A stretch of DNA of 64,000 nt from Tetrapyrgos nigripes (lineage: Eukaryota; Basidiomycota; Agaricomycetes; Agaricales; Campanellaceae). The stretch is taken from contig JAACJM010000012.1 in NCBI GenBank assembly GCA_013368315.1, forward strand, positions 620,001 through 684,000, written 5' to 3'. Below are positions 46,277-57,608 of the stretch, piece after piece. The first letter of the stretch is position 1, and every line of letters begins with the position of its first letter. Below the pieces are notes generated by a model that did no database searches, had not been told where the DNA came from, and worked only from the letters and a program-made list of their open reading frames with translations. The position numbers and the translations under genes were made by a program.

Positions 46277-47145
46277 ATGGCTGACGATCCACTTGCACCT
46301 AGAGTGAGTTGTTTGAGTTTCTACGTTCTACATCGATCTTCCACTTTGATCGATCCCTGTCGTGTGCTTTGTGGGCGACACTAACTTTCTAATTAGCAGG
46401 AGGAAGAGACCGACGCCCACTTCGAACCCGTCATCAAATTGACTGAACAGGTCGACACCAAAACGCATGAAGAGGATGAAGAAGTGCTCTTCAAGATGTA
46501 AGCTCATCGCGCAACCTTAATCGGCGTCCATCTTTGTTCATCTCTTGCCTATTAGGCGTGCCAAACTTTTCCGATTCGATGCTCCTTCTGCAGAATGGAA
46601 AGAACGGGGTACTGGTGATGTTCGTCTGCTCGCACACAAGGAGACCAAGAAGGTCAGGCTTGTGATGAGGCGTGATAAGACCCTCAAAGTCTGCGCCAAT
46701 CATGCTAGTGAGTTTTTACGCGTTTTATGATGGCTTTGTGAGATGTAAGGGCTGATCTGTCCTACGACAGTCACTTCTGATATGAAGTTGCAACCAAACA
46801 TTGGTTCGGATCGATCTTGGGTGTGGAAAGTGGCGGCAGACTACTCTGAGAGTCCGCCAACCTCCGAAACCCTTGCTATTCGTTTCGCGAATGCTGAGAG
46901 TGAGTATTCTGTCGTACTACTGTTGATACCACTCGTTATTAACCCTCGCGTCAGATGCAAGCGAGTTCAAGGGTCAGTTCGAAACTGCACAGAAAACGAA
47001 CGCTGCTTTGAATGCTGGTGCACCTGCGGCCGCGGCTCCTACTGAAGAGAAGAAGGAGGAACCTAAGGAAGAAACTGAGGAGAAGGAGGAGGAAGAGAAG
47101 AAGGAAGAGGCAGCGGAGGCAGAGAAGAAGGAAGAAGAGAAGTGA
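46277..47145 (+). CDS. YRB1: Ran-binding protein 1 (Yrb1)
   Basis: Cytosolic RanGTP-binding protein that, with RanGAP, ends nuclear export by releasing RanGTP from exportins. ATG 46277 (MADDPLAPR) is joined through four introns to a single RanBD: THFEPV-type start [81 protein letters not shown] and [20 protein letters not shown]. The acidic-basic tail [20 protein letters not shown] ends at TGA 47143. The key Ran contacts (ERG.G.VRLL, R..M.....K.C.NH, W...D) are all present. The length, just over 200 residues, fits the family. Confidence 0.95.
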
Positions 47146-47367
47146 TTGAATAACCTCGGTTGATTGTATTCCTGTTTCTAGATAACCATAGCCATCTCTG
47201 TATCCATTTGCATCTGACATCTATACATGTTCCAGTTAAATGCGCGTTCAACACTTATACTCTCATGTACAAAGGTACAAGGTGATGGTACAATAATACG
47301 TCTAGAAGTGCACATACAATAAGCGATCCAGAGTCCCATGTCCCATGATAAATACACTCAACGTCCA

Positions 47368-49675
47368 CTACTTGGCCATTCGTTTCTCATACTTCCCTTC
47401 TTCTTTCGCCCATGCTTGCCAGAACGGGAAAGCACCTTGCTCTTTCTTCCAATAAGATGGAGGTGCATCTCCACGTACAACGTCCTCTGTGATGAGTACA
47501 AATCCTATGTCAGACCCACTAGATGATTGAGAATAGTGAGTTTGCGAGCAACAGTAGGGTAAAACAAGATACTTACGGTACTTCGTACATGGGTTCCAGT
47601 AGCAGAGATTCCTGGATCGGACAGTCAGCTATGCCCATAGATGCAACACGAGTGATTGACTTACCATGATTCCTCGAAGGCCTCTAGCACCAACCTCCTT
47701 CTCAGCGGCCTTTTGACAGATCTCATCTAATGCAGCACTCGTGAACCGTATTTCAACACCAGAATAATCGAACAGAGACTTGTACTGATGAACAAGGGAC
47801 CCCTTCACATCGGTTAGGATACGCCGTAGGTCAGAGATTGTTAGAGGAGCTAAAGTTGTGACCGTTGGTAGACGAGATACGAATTCAGGAATAAACCTTT
47901 TGTTGAGGATGAGAAAATGATTTTCTGTTGGACGGCGAAAAACAACGTACCCATATCTCACTAGATCTGGAACAGTTCCAACATCATCAGTTTCGATAGT
48001 AAGGAAATGCTGCAAGAGACACAAACCGCTGGTTTCTACCAGATCCAAGACATTCTGTGTGGCTTTGCGATTCGAAGTGAAGAAAGGTAGGGAGTCTGAC
48101 ACTGATGTACTGGAAAATCCGATAGCCTAAAAGACCTCAATGAAGACACATCTTCCACTGAGGATCACCAGGAGACCTACTGCTTTAGAAACCCTTTGCC
48201 GAATAATGTTTTCAAGCCCTACAAAAGCACCACTGACGATGAATAAGACATTAGACGTATCAATGTTGTACACGTCAGATTTGGCTGTAGTACCAAAGTG
48301 TCAACCTTCGAATGAAAATATATAAAAACCCTTACCTGCAGGCGCAACGCTAGGTGCACGCTGGCCGCTTCGAGAGTGACCCTGACCTCCAGGAGGAGGT
48401 ACGGGTTCGGCAGCTGCACCACCTTTCGCTTGTATCGTGATGACAGCACCCTCCATCATCCGGAGTAATGCCTGCTGGACACCTTCGCCTGAGACATCTC
48501 TGGAACTTTCCATGCCCGATCCCGACTTTCGTGCAAGTTTGTCCACTTCGTCGATGTACACAATTCCCATACTGGTGTCGCATGTAAGCCAATGTTCTTT
48601 TGAGGTTGACAAATGATAGTCACCTAGCCCGTGCAGGATCCCAGTTGGCGTCTTGTAGCTAAGAGGTTCTGAGATTACTTAGTGAAAATGACATGGCTAG
48701 ATGTAACCCACCAGACGTTGTATTGCCATTTCGACATCGTCCCCCACGTCTGTTAATGCAGATTAAAGATAGAGGGCTAAATAGACAGAGGGAAAACTAA
48801 CATCCGGCCTGAAATATTTTCAATTAGCATTGACGAAGATGCAAGGTGAAAAGAATTTACCTGGGTAAAGGAAGTCGCATCGCTAACGGCAAATGGAACA
48901 TCTAAAACCTTGGCTAATGTCTTTGCCAATAGAGTCTTGCCTGGACAGACATTAGAATATCTTACTGTAGTTATCTGAAAGAAGAAAACATGCCTGAGCC
49001 TGTTGGACCTCTATAGGAAATCAGTGTACGTTGCGTTGTGAACCTGAGGATTCTACACCTACATGACAAGCACATTACTCTTCTCGAAGGTCGCAGTGTT
49101 CGGTGGTAGTAGGAGTGGACTCGAAGCGGGATGTCTGAGAGGTCTGATTTTGGCAGGTTGAACGCCAGTCTCTGCAGGTAGCTCAATCTCAAAACAAATT
49201 TAACGAGACTAATCCTACGCACCGTCGATCACCTCTTCACGTAATGATTCACTTTCCCTCCCGTACTGAGCTTCAAAGGATATGTGGTGTGCTTTGATAC
49301 GATTGTAATGATTATAGACTCTGTATTCCTCTTTGAGCGATACTGAAATCCGGTTGGTACAAAGGAATGACTCACGCAACCGAAAGCACTTTCTTTGCAG
49401 TTTTCTGTCCGACAATAAACTGGTCAAGATACTCGACCAGCTTTGGCAGAGTGAGCCCAATGATTCATTGAAAGAAAGCTAGTCTCTACCTGACGAGGAG
49501 TAGCTAGACCGAGACCCGGTACCGGACGAGGTGGTGGTTCCAAAGACGATTGAGAACCTTCGTATAATGGTCGACTGTGGACGCTGCGGGTTAATTGTGG
49601 AACGCAGCGAGTCGTGACAGCGAGACGCTGCCAGTAGGCCATGGAAGGAATAGGAAGTTGACTATAGGCAGGCAT
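47368..49675 (-). CDS. MCX1: Mitochondrial ClpX-type AAA+ unfoldase
   Basis: ATP-driven protein unfoldase of the mitochondrial matrix (yeast Mcx1). In yeast and animals it activates ALAS by helping PLP insertion. ATG 49675 (or in-frame ATG 49642, [12 protein letters not shown]) opens a basic presequence. [20 protein letters not shown] begins the ClpX core, and [11 protein letters not shown] follows. The P-loop GPTGSGKT is interrupted by an intron (48993-48941) whose donor must be [17 protein letters not shown], the Walker B site [13 protein letters not shown], the pore-to-sensor part [13 protein letters not shown] and [15 protein letters not shown] are intact, as is [12 protein letters not shown]. 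The N-terminal zinc finger of bacterial ClpX is absent, as usual in fungi. It ends [11 protein letters not shown] at 47368. Codons are spread over many small exons. Confidence 0.9.
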
Positions 49676-49704
49676 TCAGCCGCGTCTTCTTCTCTTACCT
49701 CCTC
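49676..49704. promoter_or_regulatory. 29-bp gap between divergent ClpX and cactin start codons
   Basis: Only 29 bp separate the ATG at 49675 (minus) and the ATG at 49705 (plus). Any core promoter must extend into one of the coding regions, or the two 5' ends must overlap. If the ClpX start is ATG 49642 the gap is 62 bp. Confidence 0.7.
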
Positions 49705-52230
49705 ATGGGTCGCTATTCTTCTCGTTCGGCCTCACCTGGTCCAAGTTACGAGGACCGACGTTACGACAGAGAAAGGTCCGGTCGTGACAGAAAATCCAAT
49801 ACTAACCACTACGAAGAAGAACGGCGAAAACGTAAACGGAGTCACAGCAGGGACCGGGATGACTACTCTAAACACAGAGACAAAGACAGAGGGCGGGAAA
49901 GGAATAGGGACAGAGACAGAGACAGGGATAGTAAGGATAGAAGCACTAGCAGGGATGCGGATAAGAAGAAAAAGTATGTTCAATCTCTCTCTACTCTCGC
50001 GCCTGACACTCATTCCTTTCTCATCAGGCGTAAACGTGAAAAGTCTGAAGAGCGCAAGGCTCGGAAGGCAGAAAAGAAACGAATCAAAGAAGAAGAAGAG
50101 GCCAGGCAAATCGCCGAGCTTAGCGTGTACAGTGCTACGGACAATCCCTTCCATGATGTCAATCTCGGCCAGCAATTCCGCTGGCACAAGAAGAACGAAA
50201 AGGAGAGGAAACAGGGTTTGACCCTTGCAGAATCTCAAAGGAGGGATGCTATACGTCGCGAAGAGGCCAAGATGGAGCTGGAACGACTCAACCGACGACG
50301 GGCAGAGAGAGAGGCTGAACAACGGTTGAGGGAGGAGGAAGAGTTGAGGATGCAGCGAATGCAGGAGTCGGCGCAGATGTCAGAATGGTTAGACAAGGAA
50401 GGCGACTTCCAGCTGGACCAAGAGAGGTCGAGAGCCGCCATACGCATCAAGGAAAAGAGGGCGAAAGCTATCGACTTTTTGGCATTGAACCTCAAATACG
50501 TCAACCCCCCAGAGGAAGAGGATGAAGAAAACGAGGATGACGATGCTGGACTGGAAATTGATCTGGATGAGCCTTATAATATACTCGACGTATGCTCACC
50601 CGTCTCTATGTCTGGACCTTCACTAACTTTCAGGTAGAATTTATCCAACGAGCAGATCGAGGAGCTCCATGAAGATATTGAACGATACCTGACTCTAGAG
50701 CAAAGCGAAACGAGCATTGATTTCTGGACGGTAAGATGGTCCGTTTATCTATACCATGACAGTTTGTTCATACTTCGTCCAGAATATGATGGTTGTTTGC
50801 AAGGACCGTCTTGACAGAATCAAGAGCAGTGAGAGGATAGGTATCGAAGCCGTCGCAGCAGTCGAAGCAGATATCTCTAGACTCCTCTCTGGTAAATCGT
50901 ACAACGAACTGGCTGCCTTACAGAGACAGATCCAAGACAAATTGACCAGTGGGGAACCCGTGGACACCGACTACTGGGAATCGTTACTAAAGAAATTGCT
51001 CGTGTGGAAAGCAAAGGTTTGACTTTCTCCTGATGGTCCTTGTCAGGTTACTCATTCATGATCATTAGGCCAACCTCAAGAGTCTTCATGAGGTCGTTGT
51101 CCGTAACCGCCTCGAGCAACTTCGTAAAAGGCAGAGAGATGAAGCATTGCAGGCACAAGAGGAATTACTTGCTGGCGTTGCGAAGTCTGCATCTTCTGGA
51201 GCAAAAGTTATCGCTGGAACTGCCACTGCTTTGTCGGAGCCTGTCAACGCCGAACTCGTCGAGGAATATGACAGGGCAATGAGTCCTCCTCTCATAGACA
51301 TCACGAAGCTTCCTGCAGAGGATAGAAACATTGATATCGTCACAGCAAAGGAAGATTTACTCAACTTGGTATGCTTATCGTCTGCTCAGCGTTCTAGTAT
51401 AATCAACTGATTTTGTTGCATTAGCTTGATCAACGGCGCACTGTCGCTGGTTCTCGATTTGTTCCGAAAGCCGCCCAACCTGTCACTGAAACGGAAGGTG
51501 AAGAAATTGATGCTAGTGGCACAGACCTTGCTTCGGAAGCGCTTTATCGCGCTGAGGCTGAGAGAGAGCTCGATGAAGAAGAGGAACTCTTCAATCTTGA
51601 GGAGAACATTGCTAATCCCACTTCCTACAATTGGGAAGACAAGTATCGGCCTCGCAAACCTCGTTACTTCAACCGTGTTCACACTGGATACGAGTGGAAC
51701 AAGTACAATCAAACTCATTATGAGTTAGTTAACTTTTTGCTTCGTTCACTGATGTTTTTCGCTAATAGTCTCTAATTTCACCAGTACCGACAACCCTCCT
51801 CCGAAAGTCGTCCAGGGTTACAAGGTATGTATCCAAATGGATTTGCTCAACAAAGTGCTCACCAAAATAAAAGTTCAACATATTTTACCCCGACCTCATC
51901 GACAAGTCCAAGGCTCCCACCTACAAAATTATCAAAGAACCAGGCAACGACGACACCGTCCTGCTGCACTTCAGTGCAGGTCCACCCTATGAAGATATTG
52001 CTTTCAGAATTGTCAATCGTGAATGGGAGTTTTCTCACAAACGGTACCTAATCTTCCTTTTGCAATTGAGATAACCTCGCTCACGTTATTTTGCAGTGGT
52101 TTCCGTAGCAGCTTTGATCGTGGATGTTTATCTCTCTGGTTCAACTTCAGGCGTAACGTGAGTACTATGTTGGTTCAAGTGGACGTCTCGTTGGTGACTT
52201 ACCCCAATAATTCAGTTCTATCGCAAGTAA
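49705..52230 (+). CDS. Cactin, spliceosome-associated protein
   Basis: Homologue of cactin (fission yeast Cay1), a late spliceosome (C-complex) factor also linked to telomere and heterochromatin control. ATG 49705 opens an Arg/Ser/Asp-rich start (SRDRDDYSKHRDKDRGRERN). The first conserved block is DNPFHDVNLGQQFRWHKK, then EWLDKEGDFQLDQERSRAAI and IKEKRAKAIDFLALNLKYVN. The cactin mid region is FWTNMMVVCKDRLDR to WESLLKKLLVWKAK. The C-terminal cactin domain is YNWEDKYRPRKPRYFNRVHT, GYEWNKYNQTHYDNPPPKVV, FNIFYPDLIDKSKAP, PYEDIAFRIVNREWEFSHKR and RGCLSLWFNFRRNFYRK, which is nearly invariant in the family. The last exon is only FYRK plus TAA at 52230. Eight or so introns interrupt the frame. Confidence 0.95.
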
Positions 52231-52628
52231 GATGCGTAGTCTTTCCCTCTAATATAGTGTATCTGTGGTGCTATCAGCGTATTTATCAAGGTGTGGCAAG
52301 TAATACAATCTGTCATGGCGATTAGAACTGCATGCGTACAAATCTTTAGTCCTCAACAGCAGCTAACTTACACCATTTAGCTGTTTTGACAGCTATGAAG
52401 CGGTCCGCTGGGCGAGCGTTGGTAAGCACACCAGTATCAGTAAGGCAGCGCAATGTTGAGTCAGAGCCTCGGGAGTCGGGGAGTAAATTGATGAAGTCAT
52501 CCTACAAAAATCACATGACCAGCTAAAAGGCTAGTGAAATACTGAAGGCGCTCAACGCGCCATCCAAGTCATCTTTCTTCATCTACCCACCTTCTGATCA
52601 TACAAGCCGCAATCGCATAGACGTATCC
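52231..52628. other. Intergenic region upstream of E1 gene
   Basis: 398 bp between the cactin stop and the E1 start. It holds a short perfect inverted repeat GGCGC-TCAAC-GCGCC at 52548-52562. No gene is visible. Confidence 0.45.
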
Positions 52629-55600
52629 ATGAGCTCTAACTTGGGAACCAAGATGGACATAGACGAAGCCGCCATCGATGAGGGTCTCTATTCGCGTCAA
52701 CTGTACGCTTTTCTTCAGTATTTCTATGGACTTCGCTTAGGTACTTACGCATCTATGCAGATATGTCTTGGGACATGAGGGTACGAGCTGCCATAGATTG
52801 AAGCGAGGATGATATTCACTTTCTTGTAGCGATGAAGCGAATGGCTGCTTCCAATGTGCTCATCGTTGGACTGCAGGGTTTAGGCGTCGAAATAGGTCAG
52901 TCGCGTCTTTTGAAGTTCTTTTCAGTTCCCCAGCTCTCATATACTTCTAGCAAAGGATATCGTTCTCGCTGGTGTGAAATCCGTCACGATATACGACACC
53001 GAGCCGGTGACTATCCAAGACTTGAGCTCACAAGTGCGTGCATTTTCCTAGACTGCCGTCCGTCTACACTATTATCTGATAACTGGGCGTCATAGTTCTT
53101 CCTTCGTCAAGAAGACGTTGGAAAGTCTCGGGCTGAAGCGACTCTACCTAGGCTGTCGGAGCTGAACGCGTACGTGCCAGTACGGAACCTGGGCGGCGCG
53201 CCGGGGCAGGAAATCTCGGTGGATCTCGTTAGTGGCTTCCAGGTGAGTACAAGATTTGTACATTGTCCCACTGTTGGGTTCTAAAATCTCCCAAAGGTTG
53301 TCGTCCTATGTAATGCGCCACTTGCCAAGCAACTAGAAATAAACGACTGGACGCACGCGAATGGAGTTCATTTCATTGCGACGGAGACTCGTGGGTTGTT
53401 TGGGTAAGTCAAAATCTCACATGTGGGATAGCGTATCACTCATGATGTACTATCAGCTCCGTCTTTAATGACTTTGGCGAAAAATTCACCTGCGTCGATC
53501 CAAATGGCGAACAGCCCTTGACTGGCATGATCGTTTCTGTTGAAAAGGTATGTGGTTCATCATCATTTTCTTATTCTAGCTGAAATTATCTTCTGTAGGA
53601 CAAGGAGGGTCTAGTAACCTGTTTAGATGAGACGAGGCATGGCCTGGAAGATGGCGATTTCGTGACATTCTCGGAAGTCCAAGGAATGACTGAGCTGAAC
53701 GGCTGTGAACCTCGCAAGATAACCGTCAAGGGGCCATATACCTTCACAATTGGTGATACATCTGGTTTCGGAGACTATAAAACTGGCGGTATCTTCACTC
53801 AAGTCAAGATGCCAAAGATCATCAATTTCGTACGTTGATCTAAAGATGAACTCGTGTTTTCCTGTCTCATGTCTATGACCCCAACAGAAATCTCTTAGAG
53901 AATCTCTGCAATCCCCCGAGTTCTTCATCACCGACTTCGCCAAATTTGACCGACCAGGTGCTCTTCACGCAGGTTTCCAAGCTTTGTCGGAATACCGCTC
54001 TCAGCACAAGAGATTCCCTCGTCCACGCAATAGCGAGGATGCAGCTGCCGTTGTCACACTTGCGAAGAAGATAGACACAGATGCTGACGACAAAGTGATC
54101 ACTGAATTGGCATACCAGGCGACTGGAGACCTGTCTCCAATGAATGCTGTTATTGGAGGATTTGTGGCCCAGGAAGTACTGAAAGCTTGCTCTTCTAAAT
54201 TCCATCCCATGCTTCAGCACATGTACTTTGATTCACTAGAGTCCCTTCCTGACCAACTTCCTTCAGAGTCGGACTGTCAGCCTACAGGTTCGCGATATGA
54301 CGCTCAGATTGCCGTCTTTGGAAAGGGTTTCCAGTCGAAGATTGCGGATCATCGTCAATTCCTTGTCGGCTCTGGGGCTATTGGTTGTGAGATGCTGAAG
54401 AACTGGAGTATGATGGGTCTGGCAACTGGTCCCAAGGGCGCCATCCAGGTCACAGATTTGGATACCATTGAAAAGAGTAACCTCAATCGTCAATTCCTGT
54501 TCAGAGCAAAGGATCTCGGCAAGTTCAAGGCAGAGGTGGCTGCTGTAGCTGTTTCTGACATGAACCCTGAATTGAGCGGCAAGATTACAACAAGACAAGA
54601 AGCTGTTGGGCCCAACTCTGAAGGTATGTAATCCGTAATCCTCTCTCCCTTTTTTTTTTTGCTAATGCAATAGCCAGATGTATATGATGAAGCATTCTTC
54701 AACAACCTGGACGGCGTTACCAATGCACTTGACAATGTCAAAGCTAGTAAGTTTGCTAAAACAATTTGATTTTCATTTGATCTTAACCGTACTTTGCTCA
54801 CAAGGACTGTACATGGATCAACGCTGTGTCTTCTACGAGAAGCCTCTTGTCGACTCTGGAACTTTGGGAACCAAAGGAAATGTACAAGTCGTCATCCCTC
54901 ACCTGACTGAATCGTACGGCTCGTCCCAAGACCCTCCCGAGAAAGAAACACCTTCTTGCACGATCAAGAATTTTCCCAACGCTATCCAGCATACCATTGA
55001 GGTAGGCGGCAAAAGTCTATCCAAGGACGCGACTAACTTTGCATTTGCAGTGGGCTCGTACGTCATTCGACGACCTTTTTATCAAGCCGGCACAGGCGGT
55101 CAACTCCTACTTGTCAGAGCCAAACTACCTGGAAAACACCCTCAAATACTCAGGACAGCAAAAGGAACAAGTCGAGCAGCTTCTTTCATATCTCGTCACC
55201 AACAAGCCTCTCACGTTTGAGGAATGCATCGTCTGGGCTCGGCTCCAGTTCGAGGAGAAATACAACAATGACATCCGTCAGCTATTATACAGTCTACCTA
55301 AAGACGGTGTTACTAGCACAGGTCAACCCTTCTGGAGTGGACCTAAGCGCGCTCCTGACCCTGTCACCTTCAACTCCAACGATGTAAGTTATTCCTGAAT
55401 CTTTCGCTCTTTCTCTGTTCGACTGACCATTTCGGTATATAACAGCCCCTCCACCTAGCTTTCATTGTTTCCGCTGCCAACCTCCATGCCTTCAATTACG
55501 GTCTCAAGGGCGAGACTGACATGAACGTTTACCGCAAAATCGCCGACTCCGTTATCGTTCCGGAATTTACTCCCAAGAGTGGAGTCAAAGTTCAAATCAA

Positions 55601-56502
55601 TGACAATGATCCCGCTCCTCAGAACAATGCTGGCGGTGGTAAGAAGGGATTCCGTCTCCGATGAAATTTAATTCATCATCCTTTCTGCAGACGCATCGGA
55701 GCTTGTCTCCCAGCTTCCAGCTCCTTCATCATTGGCTGGTTATCGTTTGAATCCCGTCGAGTTCGAGAAAGATGACGACACCAATCACCACATCGATTTC
55801 ATCACCGCTGCGTCAAACCTCAGAGCGACGAATTACAACATCACTCCTGCTGACAGGCATACGACGAAACAGATCGCGGGCAAGATTATCCCAGCAATCG
55901 CCACTACCACATCTCTTGTGACGGGTTTGGTCTGTCTGGAGCTTTACAAGGTACAGTATATCATCGATTGTACCTATCTATCATCAACTTATCTTTTATA
56001 TTTGTTCCTTTCCAATAGATCATCGATGGAAAGAAGAAGCTAGAGATTTACAAAAACGGATTTGTCAACCTTGCCCTGCCTTTCTTCGGTTTCTCGGAGC
56101 CAATAGCAGCTCAGAAACAGAAGTATGGGGATACCGAATGGACCCTTTGGGACCGCTTCGAGTTTAAGAATGATCCAACACTCCAAGACATCGTCAATTA
56201 TTTCCAGACTCAACATAAACTCGAGATCACCATGGTTAGTCAGGGTGTCAGCATGTTGTGGAGTGCTTTCGTCGGGAAGAAGAAGGTGCGTTTGTTGTAT
56301 TACATATCGTTCACGTTCAAGAGTGTCTTCTGACTGAGTGTCGCAGAGCGAAGAACGATTGCCGATGAAGTTTAGCAAGCTAGTCGAACACGTCAGCAAG
56401 AAGCCCATTCCTCCTCATGTCAAATACTTCATTGTGGAGGTGATGGTTAGTGACGAGGATGGCGAAGATGTCGAAGTTCCTTTCATTGTTGTCCGCATCT
56501 GA
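52629..56502 (+). CDS. UBA1: Ubiquitin-activating enzyme E1
   Basis: E1 enzyme that adenylates ubiquitin and passes it as a thioester to E2 enzymes. ATG 52629 gives [14 protein letters not shown]. The inactive adenylation half begins [20 protein letters not shown] and [17 protein letters not shown]. The active half shows [37 protein letters not shown] and KFKAEVAA. The catalytic cysteine is in [19 protein letters not shown] (about 54955-55055; an intron with GTAGGC...TGCAG falls in the IE/W codons). The second catalytic Cys domain continues to [19 protein letters not shown]. Near the end lie [16 protein letters not shown] and a ubiquitin-fold domain ([20 protein letters not shown]). The end is EVPFIVVRI at TGA 56500. 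All key residues are present; about a dozen short introns. Confidence 0.97.
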
Positions 56503-57608
56503 TCTGAATAGTGTAATACTCAATGAAGTGTATATATAAATTGAACTGTACCCAATATTAGCTTTGAACGTGCTCATCTTCATTTCGGTTCTCGGATACG
56601 GCTCGGAACCTGCAGTGCTTCGTAAAAGAGAGACGGAAGCATGGTGCGACCATATCTCTGTAACATTTATTTCTCAACAATTGGGCATAGCTAACCTACG
56701 TAAAAGTAGGAGTAGACGGTAATGAGGAAGAGTGGGTAAGACGGGTTAAGGAGAGAAAGGGGGGGTGGGGGGTAAAGGACGGTAATGAGGAAGTATGGAA
56801 GGTAAGCGCGCTGAAGGAAAAGGGAGGAGGATGTACTATCCATGAAGGGAAACGAGTAAACCGTATAAGCGAAGAATAGCAATGTTTTTTGTATTTTATT
56901 CCAACGCTGCTTCCCAGTGACAATGAGATTGATCGTGAAAGCGCAACGTAAGAGTGCACGACAACGGAGAGAAAAGACGGTAGTGGGAGAACTAACAAAC
57001 GTAAGGTGGGAATAGAATCCGTGGACACCGCTTACAATATCGGTATCAGGAGAACAAACATTAATGATGATGGGAATAAATACCAGATGGTGCGAAGGGA
57101 AAGGAAGTAGAAAGCTAACAAAAATGAGCAAATGGAAATGAGGAGCATCGCAGAGCAAGAAGGGCTACCTTTGTAGTGGTAAAGAGATGTAGAGTCCGTG
57201 TGATTCCACCTTCCTGGGAGTATATCGGCTCATAGAAAAACCTGCATACAGTTCAGGAGACGTAGAAAGCGAAAGGTGCTGGATCGATGCGCGATCATGA
57301 TTTCGATACAGATAAGGCCGTGATGCATATGGGCAGAATGTGATGACCCGAGCCAGAATGAGAGTTGGAGAGATATTTACAATGGGGAATATGAGTCACA
57401 AGTACAAGCCACCGACTGGTGAAGAAAGAGAGGGATGAAAGATGATATCAATCGCATTAGTGCCGCTGTTTCGGTCGATGATGTATAGTAGCGAGGCGAG
57501 GCATTGACGAATGATGACGATATGCAGTCTAGGAGGAGCTGGAATATGGTTATTGCTCCTGTTGCGTGAGAGGAAAGGAAAAATCGAAAACAAAAACAAA
57601 ACAGGGCT
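56503..57608. other. 1.1-kb purine-rich convergent intergenic region
   Basis: Long gap between the stops of E1 and the cyclin gene. The plus strand is strongly G/A-rich from about 56640 to 57560 (runs such as AAGGAAAAGGGAGGAGG and a GGGGGGTGGGG block at 56759-56770), so the minus strand is C/T-rich. No open frame has domain or composition support. It may be a long 3' UTR of the cyclin gene or a promoter of an unannotated minus-strand transcript. Confidence 0.4.

Noticed and set aside
56691..57158. 155-codon minus-strand open frame rich in Phe/Leu/Ser/Pro
   Set aside because: It only reflects the C/T-rich strand; no start context, domain or splice support.
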